Notes under the pieces: generated by a model
The model's database searches: none
What the model was told of the DNA's origin: nothing
Seen by the model: the letters and a program-made list of their open reading frames with translations, nothing else
Shown: positions 1-5,401 of the stretch, piece after piece
Position numbering within the stretch: the first letter of the stretch is position 1
Layout of the letters: each line of letters starts with the position of its first letter
From: Oscillospiraceae bacterium
GTDB lineage: Bacteria; Bacillota; Clostridia; Oscillospirales; Ruminococcaceae
Direction of reading: 5' to 3'
Assembly (NCBI GenBank): GCA_017544185.1
Contig: JAFYEQ010000351.1
Location: 1-8,704, forward strand
Length of the DNA: 8,704 nt
Program-made: the position numbers and the translations under genes

Positions 1-230
1 AGGGTCTTGACGTCTTTATTTCCAAGCCCGCCGACGACTGCTGCGGCAGAGGCGTGGAAAAAATTAAAATATCCGATTACGAAAGCCTCGACGCAGTCTA
101 TGATCACCTTGTTGAAAACGGCTCGGGCATAGCCGAGGATTCCAAGTGGGCCAAGAACTCCACTGAGCTGTATGTAGGGCATTATCCCGGCGAGTACAGT
201 GAGAAGCAGACAGCCGGAATAGGTACCTGA
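1..230 (+). CDS. Type IV pilin-like protein, C-terminal part (5' end outside window)
   Basis: An open frame runs from base 3 to a TGA at 228-230, giving the last 75 residues of a protein that begins before the window. No transmembrane segment or prepilin leader is visible, since that end is missing. The call rests on the neighbour: both proteins end in the same pattern, G-[VI]-x-x-D-[AS]-[RK]-W, seven residues, then YVG-x-YP. Here it reads GIAEDSKW ... YVGHYP; in the next gene GVPQDARW ... YVGSYP. The two are therefore likely tandem paralogues. A Cys-Cys pair lies near the start of the visible part (DDCCGRG). The stop is 21 bases before the next start codon and no terminator lies between, so the genes are probably cotranscribed. 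Tandem pil genes (pilA1-pilA2) are known in Ruminococcus albus, where they are linked to pilus formation and cellulose adhesion. Whether these are orthologues cannot be told from this fragment. Confidence 0.7.
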   Translation, partial: GLDVFISKPADDCCGRGVEKIKISDYESLDAVYDHLVENGSGIAEDSKWAKNSTELYVGHYPGEYSEKQTAGIGT

Positions 231-251
231 CATAGGCAGAAAGGACATCGT

Positions 252-722
252 ATGGTGCATAGCTATGCGAGAGCAAAGGGGTTCACGCTCATAGAGGTGG
301 TCGTGGTCGTGGTGATAGTCGGAGTACTGGCCATCATCCTTGTGCCTACGCTCATCAGCTACATATCCAAGTCTAAGCTGTCCACCGCCAATACCAACGC
401 GAAGCTGTCCTTCGAGGCCGCCGCGGAGTACTGTGTGTTCAGCAGCAATAACGATGCGCCTGTGAGCGTGGGCAACTACAACGAGATATGCCTGAAGTCG
501 AAGAAGATACCCGATGAGGTGACCTACGACGGGAAGCATCTTGAGGATGCGCTGCTCAAGTCTATGGGGAGCAAGTCCTCCAAGGCGGGGTATGCGTCTA
601 TATCCGTGAACATCAGAGGAGTACCCCAGGATGCACGCTGGTCCGGCAAGCCCGGCGACAAGTACGTGGGCAGCTACCCGAAGAGGGCAGGAGAGGTATC
701 CGCATACGATCTGAGCTACTAA
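252..722 (+). CDS. Type IV prepilin-like protein (GFTLIE class III signal peptide)
   Basis: This 156-residue protein has a classic type IV prepilin N-terminus: a short basic leader (residues 1-10, MVHSYARAKG), the processing site G10/F11 in GFTLIE with Glu at +5, then a valine-rich hydrophobic helix to about residue 38. In the family a prepilin peptidase cuts after the Gly and methylates the new N-terminal Phe, and the helix packs in the pilus core. The rest (about 39-156) would be the exposed head, with two cysteines (C61, C80) that could pair. The C-terminal pattern GVPQDARW ... YVGSYP (124-143) is shared with the upstream partial gene. The start is supported by AGAAAGGA at 238-245, six bases before ATG. 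The gene ends at TAA 720-722 directly in a terminator, so it is last in its unit. It may be a major or minor pilin or a pseudopilin; length and tandem context favour a surface pilin. Confidence 0.9.
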   Translation: MVHSYARAKGFTLIEVVVVVVIVGVLAIILVPTLISYISKSKLSTANTNAKLSFEAAAEYCVFSSNNDAPVSVGNYNEICLKSKKIPDEVTYDGKHLEDALLKSMGSKSSKAGYASISVNIRGVPQDARWSGKPGDKYVGSYPKRAGEVSAYDLSY

Positions 723-756
723 AAGAACGCTGGATGTACAGCGTTCTTTTGCTTTA
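721..756 (+). terminator. Rho-independent terminator after the pilin gene
   Basis: A perfect 11-base-pair inverted repeat, AAAAGAACGCT (721-731) and AGCGTTCTTTT (740-750), encloses an 8-base loop and runs into TTTTGCTTTA. The left arm overlaps the last two bases of the pilin stop codon. The A-rich left foot and T-rich right foot make it plausible in both directions, but its position shows that its main job is ending the pilin transcript. Confidence 0.88.
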
Positions 757-806
757 TACGATGCACGCTGTACGTCAGGGTATGTAACGTGTGCTGAGCT
801 GATGAG

Positions 807-1022
807 ATGGATCAGTATCTGAAATATGCAAGAACTGTATATGTTTACTACCTTGAAACTGTGTCACCATCCTCCGATCATGTGATAGACGGTACAAAGG
901 ATATCGAGAGCATCGTTGAAGAAGCGATAGATATCATCATATCGAGGGCTGAGGAAACATCGGTCCACACCGGATCGGCGGGGGTATGGGGGCAGCAGCC
1001 CCCATTTGGGATGTGGCGATAG
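807..1022 (+). CDS. Doubtful small ORF, possibly a remnant truncated by a repeat element
   Basis: A 71-codon frame opens at ATG 807. Residues 1 to about 51 look protein-like: a tyrosine-rich start (KYARTVYVYYLE) and an acidic, probably helical stretch (KDIESIVEEAIDIII). From about residue 56 the frame runs through G-rich and C-rich hairpin DNA that is part of the repeat element at 980-1094, giving a low-quality tail (WGQQPPFGMWR). No convincing ribosome binding site precedes 807, and an in-frame TGA lies at 795-797. I recognise no family. It could be a small gene whose 3' end was replaced by a repeat insertion, a decayed fragment, or chance. Confidence 0.25.
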   Translation: MDQYLKYARTVYVYYLETVSPSSDHVIDGTKDIESIVEEAIDIIISRAEETSVHTGSAGVWGQQPPFGMWR

Positions 1023-1094
1023 CCACACATTTCCTGGCGACTGCGTCAGCAGTCGCATCTCTTGTCCCTTGTCTCTTGTCCCTTGTCCCTTTTC
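980..1094. repeat. Composite multi-hairpin element with heptamer tail (probable dispersed repeat)
   Basis: Three perfect stem-loops follow one another. The first is ATGGGGGC-AGCA-GCCCCCAT (986-1005). The second is TGTGGC-GATA-GCCACA (1012-1027). The third is GCGACTGC-GTCA-GCAGTCGC (1037-1056). All have 4-base loops and are 6-9 bases apart. A pyrimidine-rich heptamer array follows. Three tight GC-rich hairpins in about 70 bases plus a tandem array are not expected by chance or from one terminator, since no T-run follows any of them. The element sits in the gap between convergent transcription units, where intergenic repeats tend to accumulate. Its boundaries are approximate, no target-site duplication is evident, and copy number cannot be seen from one window. 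Confidence 0.6.
1060..1094. repeat. Tandem heptamer repeat, YCTTGTC
   Basis: Four uninterrupted units (TCTTGTC, CCTTGTC, TCTTGTC, CCTTGTC; 1060-1087) are followed by one degenerate unit, CCTTTTC (1088-1094). The first base alternates T/C, so the array can also be read as two copies of a 14-mer. On the minus strand it reads as GACAAGR repeats, purine-rich with no U character. It abuts the third hairpin of the composite element and is treated as its tail. Such arrays change length by slippage, so unit number probably varies between strains. Confidence 0.85.
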
Positions 1095-1162
1095 AGCGAA
1101 ACTATATTAGGATCTGAAAGTATTATATAGACACTGTTTTCTGACCTGTATACAGAGAAGTA

Positions 1163-1202
1163 GATAAGCCCCCGAGCGCTCTAACGCTCGGGGGATCTTT
1201 TC
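1163..1202. terminator. GC-rich terminator hairpin downstream of the transporter operon
   Basis: A perfect 10-base-pair inverted repeat, CCCCCGAGCG (1169-1178) and CGCTCGGGGG (1185-1194), has a 6-base loop. It lies about 39 bases past the stop codon of the second permease, which is transcribed leftward. On the minus strand it is preceded by AAAAGAT and followed by CTTATCTACTT, a modest U-rich tail. On the plus strand it is followed by ATCTTTT. It therefore probably ends the minus-strand operon and may also stop stray plus-strand transcription. Confidence 0.8.
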
Positions 1203-1232
1203 GGGTATCTAAAAGCTTAGGATATCCGCATC

Positions 1233-2228
1233 TTATTCCTTTACGCCGCCTATGGTCATACCTGCAACGAAGTATCTCTGCAGGAAAGGATAGAGGCATA
1301 CGATGGGGAGCGCGGTGACAACGGTAGCTGCGGCTCTCATGGTACGGGGCGTTACTACGTTGTTTGCGTTCTTCATGGTCTCGACGTTGGCGTTGTTGTT
1401 GGTAACGGAGGAGAGCAGCTTCATCAGCTCGTACTGGAGCGTGGTGAGCTTGTCGCTCATTCTGTTGTACAGCATCGCATCGAACCAGGAGTTCCACTGA
1501 CCAACTGCTGTGAACAGCGAAACGCAGGCGATAACGGGCATCGAGAGAGGGAATATGATCTTGAAGAATATCGTGAAGTGGCCTGCACCGTCGAGCTCGG
1601 CGGATTCGCTGAGGCTCTCGGGGATGCCGTTCATGTACGTGCGGAGCACCAGCATGTTCCATGCGCTCACCATACCGGGGATGATGTATACCCAGAAGCT
1701 GTTGGTAAGGTGGAGGGACTTATACACCAGGAATACGGGGATAAGTCCGCCGTTGACGTACATCGTTACGACGTACAGCATGGAGAGGGGCTTCTTGAAT
1801 ATGAAGTTCTTGCGGCTGAGCACATACGCCAGGAGCGCGGTACACAGCGTGGAGGAGACTGTACCGATCACGGTACGCAGTACGGAGATCTTCGCGCCGT
1901 CTGCCATGCCCTGCTTTGCGAGCACCGTCTCATAGTTCTTCCATGTGAATTCACGGGGCAGAAGGTGTATGCCGCCTCTGAGCGCATCGAGACCGTCGTT
2001 GAACGACATAGCCACGGTGTTTATGAGGGGATAGAGCATTATAGCCGTGAACAGCAGCATGATGACTGTGTTGATCGAGTCGAATATGATATCGCCCGTG
2101 GTGCGTCTGGAGAAGAGGCTCTGATTGCCGGTGATCTCCTCGGCGCTCTTTGCGCGGCTCTCTATGGGCTCAGCCTTCTTTGTGGATCTTACCACACGGT
2201 CCTGTATCTGATCTTTACGTTCTACCAT
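1233..2228 (-). CDS. ytcP: CUT1 sugar ABC transporter permease 2 (YtcP/LplC type, MalG-like)
   Basis: This is an inner-membrane permease subunit of an oligosaccharide importer, 331 residues from the chosen start. Hydrophobic segments lie at about 49-72, 114-136, 148-170, 180-195, 229-246 and 300-317, fitting the usual six helices. The EAA loop that contacts the ATPase is clear at 208-227 (ESAELDGAGHFTIFFKIIFP). The sequences LRGGIHLLPREFTWKNY (83-99) and the ending VAGMTIGGVKE are typical of the YtcP/LplC branch. A longer in-frame start at 2279 exists, but ATG 2228 is preferred because GGAGGT (2234-2239) lies five bases upstream and the longer version would overlap the preceding gene. It is the last gene of the operon, 13 bases after permease 1, with a terminator hairpin beyond. 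No ATPase gene follows. In this family a shared MsmK/UgpC-type ATPase encoded elsewhere usually serves. The symbol denotes family only; substrate is inferred from neighbours. Confidence 0.92.
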   Translation of the reverse strand: MVERKDQIQDRVVRSTKKAEPIESRAKSAEEITGNQSLFSRRTTGDIIFDSINTVIMLLFTAIMLYPLINTVAMSFNDGLDALRGGIHLLPREFTWKNYETVLAKQGMADGAKISVLRTVIGTVSSTLCTALLAYVLSRKNFIFKKPLSMLYVVTMYVNGGLIPVFLVYKSLHLTNSFWVYIIPGMVSAWNMLVLRTYMNGIPESLSESAELDGAGHFTIFFKIIFPLSMPVIACVSLFTAVGQWNSWFDAMLYNRMSDKLTTLQYELMKLLSSVTNNNANVETMKNANNVVTPRTMRAAATVVTALPIVCLYPFLQRYFVAGMTIGGVKE

Positions 2229-2241
2229 GATATACCTCCGA

Positions 2242-3219
2242 TCAGAACAGGGACTCTTCGCCGGCAGCCTTCGCACCAAAGTTGGCGATGGCTATCAGAG
2301 CTATACTTACCACGCTCTTGAATATACCGGCCGCGGTACCCAGTGAGTAGTCACCGTTGGAGATACCGAACTTGAGCACGTAGATGTCGATGGTCTGCGA
2401 TACGCTCTGTACCAGACCGTTGCCCAGCAGGTACTGTACTTCGAATCCGGCGTTGAGCACGTTACCTATGTTCATGATAAGGAGTATCATGATAGTGGGC
2501 TTAAGACCGGGGAGAGTGATATGCCATATCTTGGAAAGTCTGCCTGCACCGTCTATGGATGCAGCTTCGTACAGGTCGGGGTTGATGGATGTGATAGCTG
2601 CAAGGTAGATGATACTGTTCCAGCCGGTCTCCTTCCACAGGTTGGAGAAGGTGACGATCCACCAGAAGTATTTCGGGTGTGCCAGCCAGATGACAGGCTC
2701 CTTGATGATGTGAAGTCCTACCAGCACTTCATTGATGATACCGTTGTCCATGGAGAGCACATCGAAGCAGATACCTGTAACGATGATCCATGAGAGGAAG
2801 TGGGGGAGGTAGGAGATGGTCTGGACTACCTTCTTGCCCTTGACGGTCCAGAACTCATTGAGGAGTATCGCGAAGGCGATGGCGCAGACCGTGCCGAACA
2901 CGAGGTTCATGGCACCCATGCAGAAGGTGTTCCTGATGGTCTTGAGGAACACATCATCGCCGAACAGTCTCTTGAACTTGAGGAGACCTACGAACTTGGA
3001 ATGCCACAGTCCGTCCTTGGGCTTATAGTTCTGGAAAGCCATGATCCAGCCGAAGAGGGGGACGTAGCAGAATATTATGGCATATATCGCAAAAGGTATG
3101 CCCATAAGGATCAGCGTCCTCTGGTTCTTGAGGAGCTTTTTGTTTATCAGTGTTCGGGGTCCCTTGGTGAGAGTCTGTCCGAGACCAGCCGCATTATCTT
3201 TCATATTACCACCGCTCAT
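2242..3219 (-). CDS. lplB: CUT1 sugar ABC transporter permease 1 (LplB/YteP type, MalF-like)
   Basis: This is the partner permease of the importer, 325 residues. Hydrophobic segments are visible at about 35-62, 98-120, 138-155, 186-208, 240-258 and 296-315. LplB-family marks include the N-terminal YVPLFGWIMAFQNYKP (52-67), RNTF (96-99) and VVQTISYLPHFLSWIIVTG (131-149). The EAA loop is at 218-238 (EAASIDGAGRLSKIWHITLPG). The ATG at 3219 has no good ribosome binding site. ATG 3204, five codons in (MKDNAAG), has GGTGGT close upstream and is an equally plausible start. The gene follows the binding-protein gene by 121 bases, including a strong stem-loop, and leads into permease 2. Best-known relatives (LplB in Bacillus; LplB beside AguA-type alpha-glucuronidase in Paenibacillus) import uronic-acid-containing oligosaccharides, in line with the GH115 and uxuAB neighbours. 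Confidence 0.93.
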   Translation of the reverse strand: MSGGNMKDNAAGLGQTLTKGPRTLINKKLLKNQRTLILMGIPFAIYAIIFCYVPLFGWIMAFQNYKPKDGLWHSKFVGLLKFKRLFGDDVFLKTIRNTFCMGAMNLVFGTVCAIAFAILLNEFWTVKGKKVVQTISYLPHFLSWIIVTGICFDVLSMDNGIINEVLVGLHIIKEPVIWLAHPKYFWWIVTFSNLWKETGWNSIIYLAAITSINPDLYEAASIDGAGRLSKIWHITLPGLKPTIMILLIMNIGNVLNAGFEVQYLLGNGLVQSVSQTIDIYVLKFGISNGDYSLGTAAGIFKSVVSIALIAIANFGAKAAGEESLF

Positions 3220-3282
3220 AAACGTAGTGACGTGCGCCGGACGCGCCGTTGATCGTATCTCTTGTAAACTTTTGTGTAAAGG

Positions 3283-3309
3283 TATAGGGCAGGACGTACC
3301 TGCCCTATA
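3283..3309 (-). other. Intercistronic stem-loop between binding protein and permease genes
   Basis: A perfect 11-base-pair inverted repeat, TATAGGGCAGG (3283-3293) and CCTGCCCTATA (3299-3309), has a 5-base loop. It lies 31 bases after the binding-protein stop codon. On the transcribed minus strand it is followed by CCTTTACACAAAAG, not a U-run, so it is more likely a 3' stabilising or processing hairpin, or a leaky terminator, than a full stop. This position in binding-protein operons is commonly used to give more binding protein than permease. Confidence 0.75.
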
Positions 3310-3340
3310 TCATTAAGGTCTATTGAGACTTAACTCATGA

Positions 3341-5131
3341 TCAGTTGCCGTTAGCAACGTCGATACGTCTCTGGATCTCAGCGTTTGCTGCGTTGAGGAA
3401 GACATCGATGTCGCATCTGCTGCTGTACTGCTTCATGTACTCATCCCAGCCGGCCTCGAAGTCGTCGGACATAACTACCTTAGGCAGGTACTCATGCTTT
3501 ACTTCAGCCATGTTAGCCCATACAAAGCCCTCGTCGGTGTCGGAGGTCAGGTTGTTGGACCAAGACCACATAGGATACCAAGGCTCGTTTGTGCCTTCAG
3601 CCTTGTTCAGGAACTGAACGTAGGTCTCAACGCCGTAAGCGTCGAAGCACTTCTTAACGGGTTCCTTGAGGGAGTCATAGAACTCCTTGGGCTGATACTG
3701 AGGGGATGCAGCGTTGATGCCGTCGTGATCCATACCGCTGTAGTTGGGGAAGTAGCTGTAAGAGCAGAGATGCTTGTTGATGTAAGCCTGGTCGTTAGCG
3801 TTAGCTCTCATCTCATCGGTGCGATAGTAGAGACCGTCATCGCCTACGAGGTAATCTTCGCCCTCTACGCCCCAGTTACGGAGAGTGAGGATCTCAGGAG
3901 AAAGGAGATCGTCCATGAACTTGAGAGCACCGGGGATATCCTTGCAGGAAGTAGTGATGGAAACGCCGTTGGAAACGTCGAGAGCTGCAGGAGAATGATA
4001 ATGCTCAACTACGCCCTCATCGATAACGATGCCGAGAGGCACATATGTGCACTCATCGAGACCGAGCTTCTTTATAGCGAGCTCGCCGTCGTTGAAGTCC
4101 CAGTGCTGGTCTACCATACCGCAAACTGCGCCGGTAGAGAGCTTGGAGATGTACTGGTCGTACTTCATGGTGAAGGTCTCGGGATCTACGATGCCCTTCT
4201 TATACTCCTCATTGAGCTTCTGGAAATATCTCTTAGCTGTGGGAGTGGTATTGTAGTCGATAGCCTGATGTGTATCTCTGTCAACGATGATACAACCGTC
4301 GTTCGGATAACCATCGAGGAAGAAGGGTGCGTTCTCGAGGCAGAAATAACGCCAGTCATCGGAGAGTATCTCATAACCGATATTGGGAGTTTTTCCGTCA
4401 GCCATCGTAGGATTAGCTGCGATATAGTCCTCGATCACCTGGAAGTACTGATCGAGAGTGGTGATCTTGGGATAACCAGCCCACTCAAGTACTCTTACCT
4501 GGATCCAGAAAGCCTCATCGTTGTGAGTGGTCTCTGTATCATACATCCAGCGGTTACCGAACTGAGGGATGATGTAGATGTGACCATCTTCAGCTCTTAC
4601 GGAGTTCCACTGCTCTTCTGTCCAGAAGTTCTTCAGGTTGTCATAACCATCCCAGTACTCATCGATAGGGATGCATCCGCCTGCATCTATGAGCTGCTGA
4701 GAACCTGTGGAAGCGTCGATGAAGTCAGGATACTCACCGCCTGCGATCATAACGCCGATAGCCTCATCTGCGGTCTGACCTGTGAGCCATGTCTGCTTGC
4801 AGCGTGCGCCGATCTTCTGAGCGATGATCTCTTCAACGTCGTTGCCGTCGTTGAGCTCATTGCCGGGTACAGCATAGAAAGCTGTGAACTCCTTGATGTC
4901 GCCGCTTGCTGCGGGCTCAGCTGCGGGAGCTTCGGTAGCGTCGCCGCCTGCATCGTTGTTAGCAGGTGCCTGAGTGTCTGCTGCAGCAGCTGCGGTAGTA
5001 GTGTCGCCGCCTGCGTTGTTAGCAGCAGTAGTGGTGGCGGGTGTGCCGGTCGAGCCTCCGCCGCATCCAGCCAGTGATGACATCACGAAGACTGCTGCCG
5101 CAAAAGCTGCCAATGATCTTCTTTTGCTCAT
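3341..5131 (-). CDS. lplA: Lipoprotein sugar-binding protein of the CUT1 transporter (LplA-like)
   Basis: This is the extracellular substrate receptor of the transporter, 596 residues. It has a lipoprotein signal peptide: basic start (MSKRR), hydrophobic stretch 7-19, and lipobox LAGC (20-23), with C23 the predicted lipidated residue. Residues 24-78 form a flexible Ala/Thr/Asn/Asp/Gly-rich linker, likely a tether. From about residue 79 the sequence resembles large family-1 type extracellular solute-binding proteins: a segment with DEAIGVMIAGGEYPDFID, several aromatic-rich stretches suited to sugar stacking (for example YWDGYDNLKNFW, EPWYPMWSWSNN), and ISKLSTGAVCGMVDQHWDFN. The start is well supported, with GGAGGT at 5140-5145, eight bases before ATG. 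It is first in its operon, behind a good promoter. Acidic xylo-oligosaccharides are the inferred ligand, from neighbours only. It is somewhat longer than typical LplA proteins, partly because of the linker. The symbol denotes family, not proven orthology. Confidence 0.9.
   Translation of the reverse strand: MSKRRSLAAFAAAVFVMSSLAGCGGGSTGTPATTTAANNAGGDTTTAAAAADTQAPANNDAGGDATEAPAAEPAASGDIKEFTAFYAVPGNELNDGNDVEEIIAQKIGARCKQTWLTGQTADEAIGVMIAGGEYPDFIDASTGSQQLIDAGGCIPIDEYWDGYDNLKNFWTEEQWNSVRAEDGHIYIIPQFGNRWMYDTETTHNDEAFWIQVRVLEWAGYPKITTLDQYFQVIEDYIAANPTMADGKTPNIGYEILSDDWRYFCLENAPFFLDGYPNDGCIIVDRDTHQAIDYNTTPTAKRYFQKLNEEYKKGIVDPETFTMKYDQYISKLSTGAVCGMVDQHWDFNDGELAIKKLGLDECTYVPLGIVIDEGVVEHYHSPAALDVSNGVSITTSCKDIPGALKFMDDLLSPEILTLRNWGVEGEDYLVGDDGLYYRTDEMRANANDQAYINKHLCSYSYFPNYSGMDHDGINAASPQYQPKEFYDSLKEPVKKCFDAYGVETYVQFLNKAEGTNEPWYPMWSWSNNLTSDTDEGFVWANMAEVKHEYLPKVVMSDDFEAGWDEYMKQYSSRCDIDVFLNAANAEIQRRIDVANGN
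4940..5025 (-). repeat. Short direct repeat inside the lipoprotein linker
   Basis: The plus-strand words GTCGCCGCCTGC and GTTGTTAGCAG occur together twice, at 4940-4965 and at 5003-5025. In the first copy they are separated by three extra bases (4952-4954). The repeat encodes ANNDAGGD and ANNAGGD in the tether after the lipidated cysteine. It looks like an in-frame internal duplication that lengthened the linker, followed by gain or loss of one codon. Confidence 0.8.
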
Positions 5132-5237
5132 TGTAGTTTACCTCCATACTTTTTGTACGCTGTCTTCCTTAGACCAACATACATGTGTTATATTACGCTG
5201 TCATTATAACCAATTTTCCTTCCTTATCCACAGTCAC

Positions 5238-5266
5238 ATGATAGCACTTTTTTTTGTCTTTGTAAA
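5238..5266 (-). promoter_or_regulatory. Sigma-A-type promoter of the transporter operon
   Basis: On the minus strand, TTTACA (5266-5261; 5 of 6 to TTGACA) and TATCAT (5243-5238; 5 of 6 to TATAAT) are separated by exactly 17 bases that include an A8 run. Transcription would begin near 5231, giving a leader of about 100 bases before the binding-protein ATG at 5131. No gene or other obvious function occupies this region. The spacing and two near-consensus hexamers make it the best promoter in the window, although it is read by eye only. Confidence 0.7.
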
Positions 5267-5271
5267 TACAA
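5260..5271. promoter_or_regulatory. Candidate operator overlapping the -35 box
   Basis: The perfect inverted repeat TTGTA-AA-TACAA covers the whole -35 hexamer of the transporter promoter. A dimeric repressor bound there would block RNA polymerase. The half-sites are short and AT-rich, so chance is a real possibility, and it does not match the catabolite-repression (cre) consensus. No regulator gene is in the window. Confidence 0.3.
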
Positions 5272-5401
5272 TATGATAGGATCGGCAAAAATCAATTAAA
5301 AAGCATATGTTTTTTGACAAAATTTGGTGGATCGTATCTAACGGGACAGGGGAGCATCCAACGTACAGATCCGTCAGATCCGCGGGACCGAACGCCTGCG
5401 G
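5272..5401. other. Intergenic stretch between uxuB and the transporter promoter
   Basis: This lies between the uxuB stop and the transporter promoter. It contains an AT-rich imperfect palindrome around CATATG (about 5297-5315) and a tandem direct repeat CAGATCCG-T-CAGATCCG (5366-5382) just after uxuB. I see no convincing rho-independent terminator for uxuB on the minus strand, so some readthrough into the transporter operon is possible. No ORF or RNA gene is recognised. Confidence 0.5.

Noticed and set aside
736..773. GTACAGCG (736-743) complementary to CGCTGTAC (766-773), a possible alternative fold to the pilin terminator
   Set aside because: The second half is transcribed after the terminator T-run, so it cannot act as an antiterminator, and the pairing is only eight bases.
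1060..1094. The heptamer array as a CRISPR
   Set aside because: Seven-base units without spacers do not fit a CRISPR array.
2229..2279. Longer N-terminus for permease 2 starting at 2279
   Set aside because: It would overlap the end of permease 1 and has no better ribosome site; ATG 2228 has GGAGGT five bases upstream.
1578..2321. 247-codon open frame on the plus strand opposite permease 2
   Set aside because: Charged, His-rich and motif-free; the opposite strand encodes a clear membrane permease with an EAA loop.
3494..5077. 527-codon open frame on the plus strand opposite the binding-protein gene
   Set aside because: It is a frame shadow of the well-supported lipoprotein gene on the other strand. 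It has no family features and its composition is dictated by the codons of the real gene.
3251..5339. 10-mer GATCGTATCT upstream of permease 1 (3251-3260) and upstream of the transporter promoter (5330-5339)
   Set aside because: Shared 10-mers are expected by chance many times in a window of this size; it is not palindromic and not at equal distance from genes.
5314..5340. Perfect TTGACA on the plus strand with TATCTA 15 bases downstream, a possible plus-strand promoter
   Set aside because: Spacing is short, the -10 is weak, and no plus-strand gene follows; it would only give antisense RNA to uxuB. Without transcript data it is best seen as chance in AT-rich DNA.
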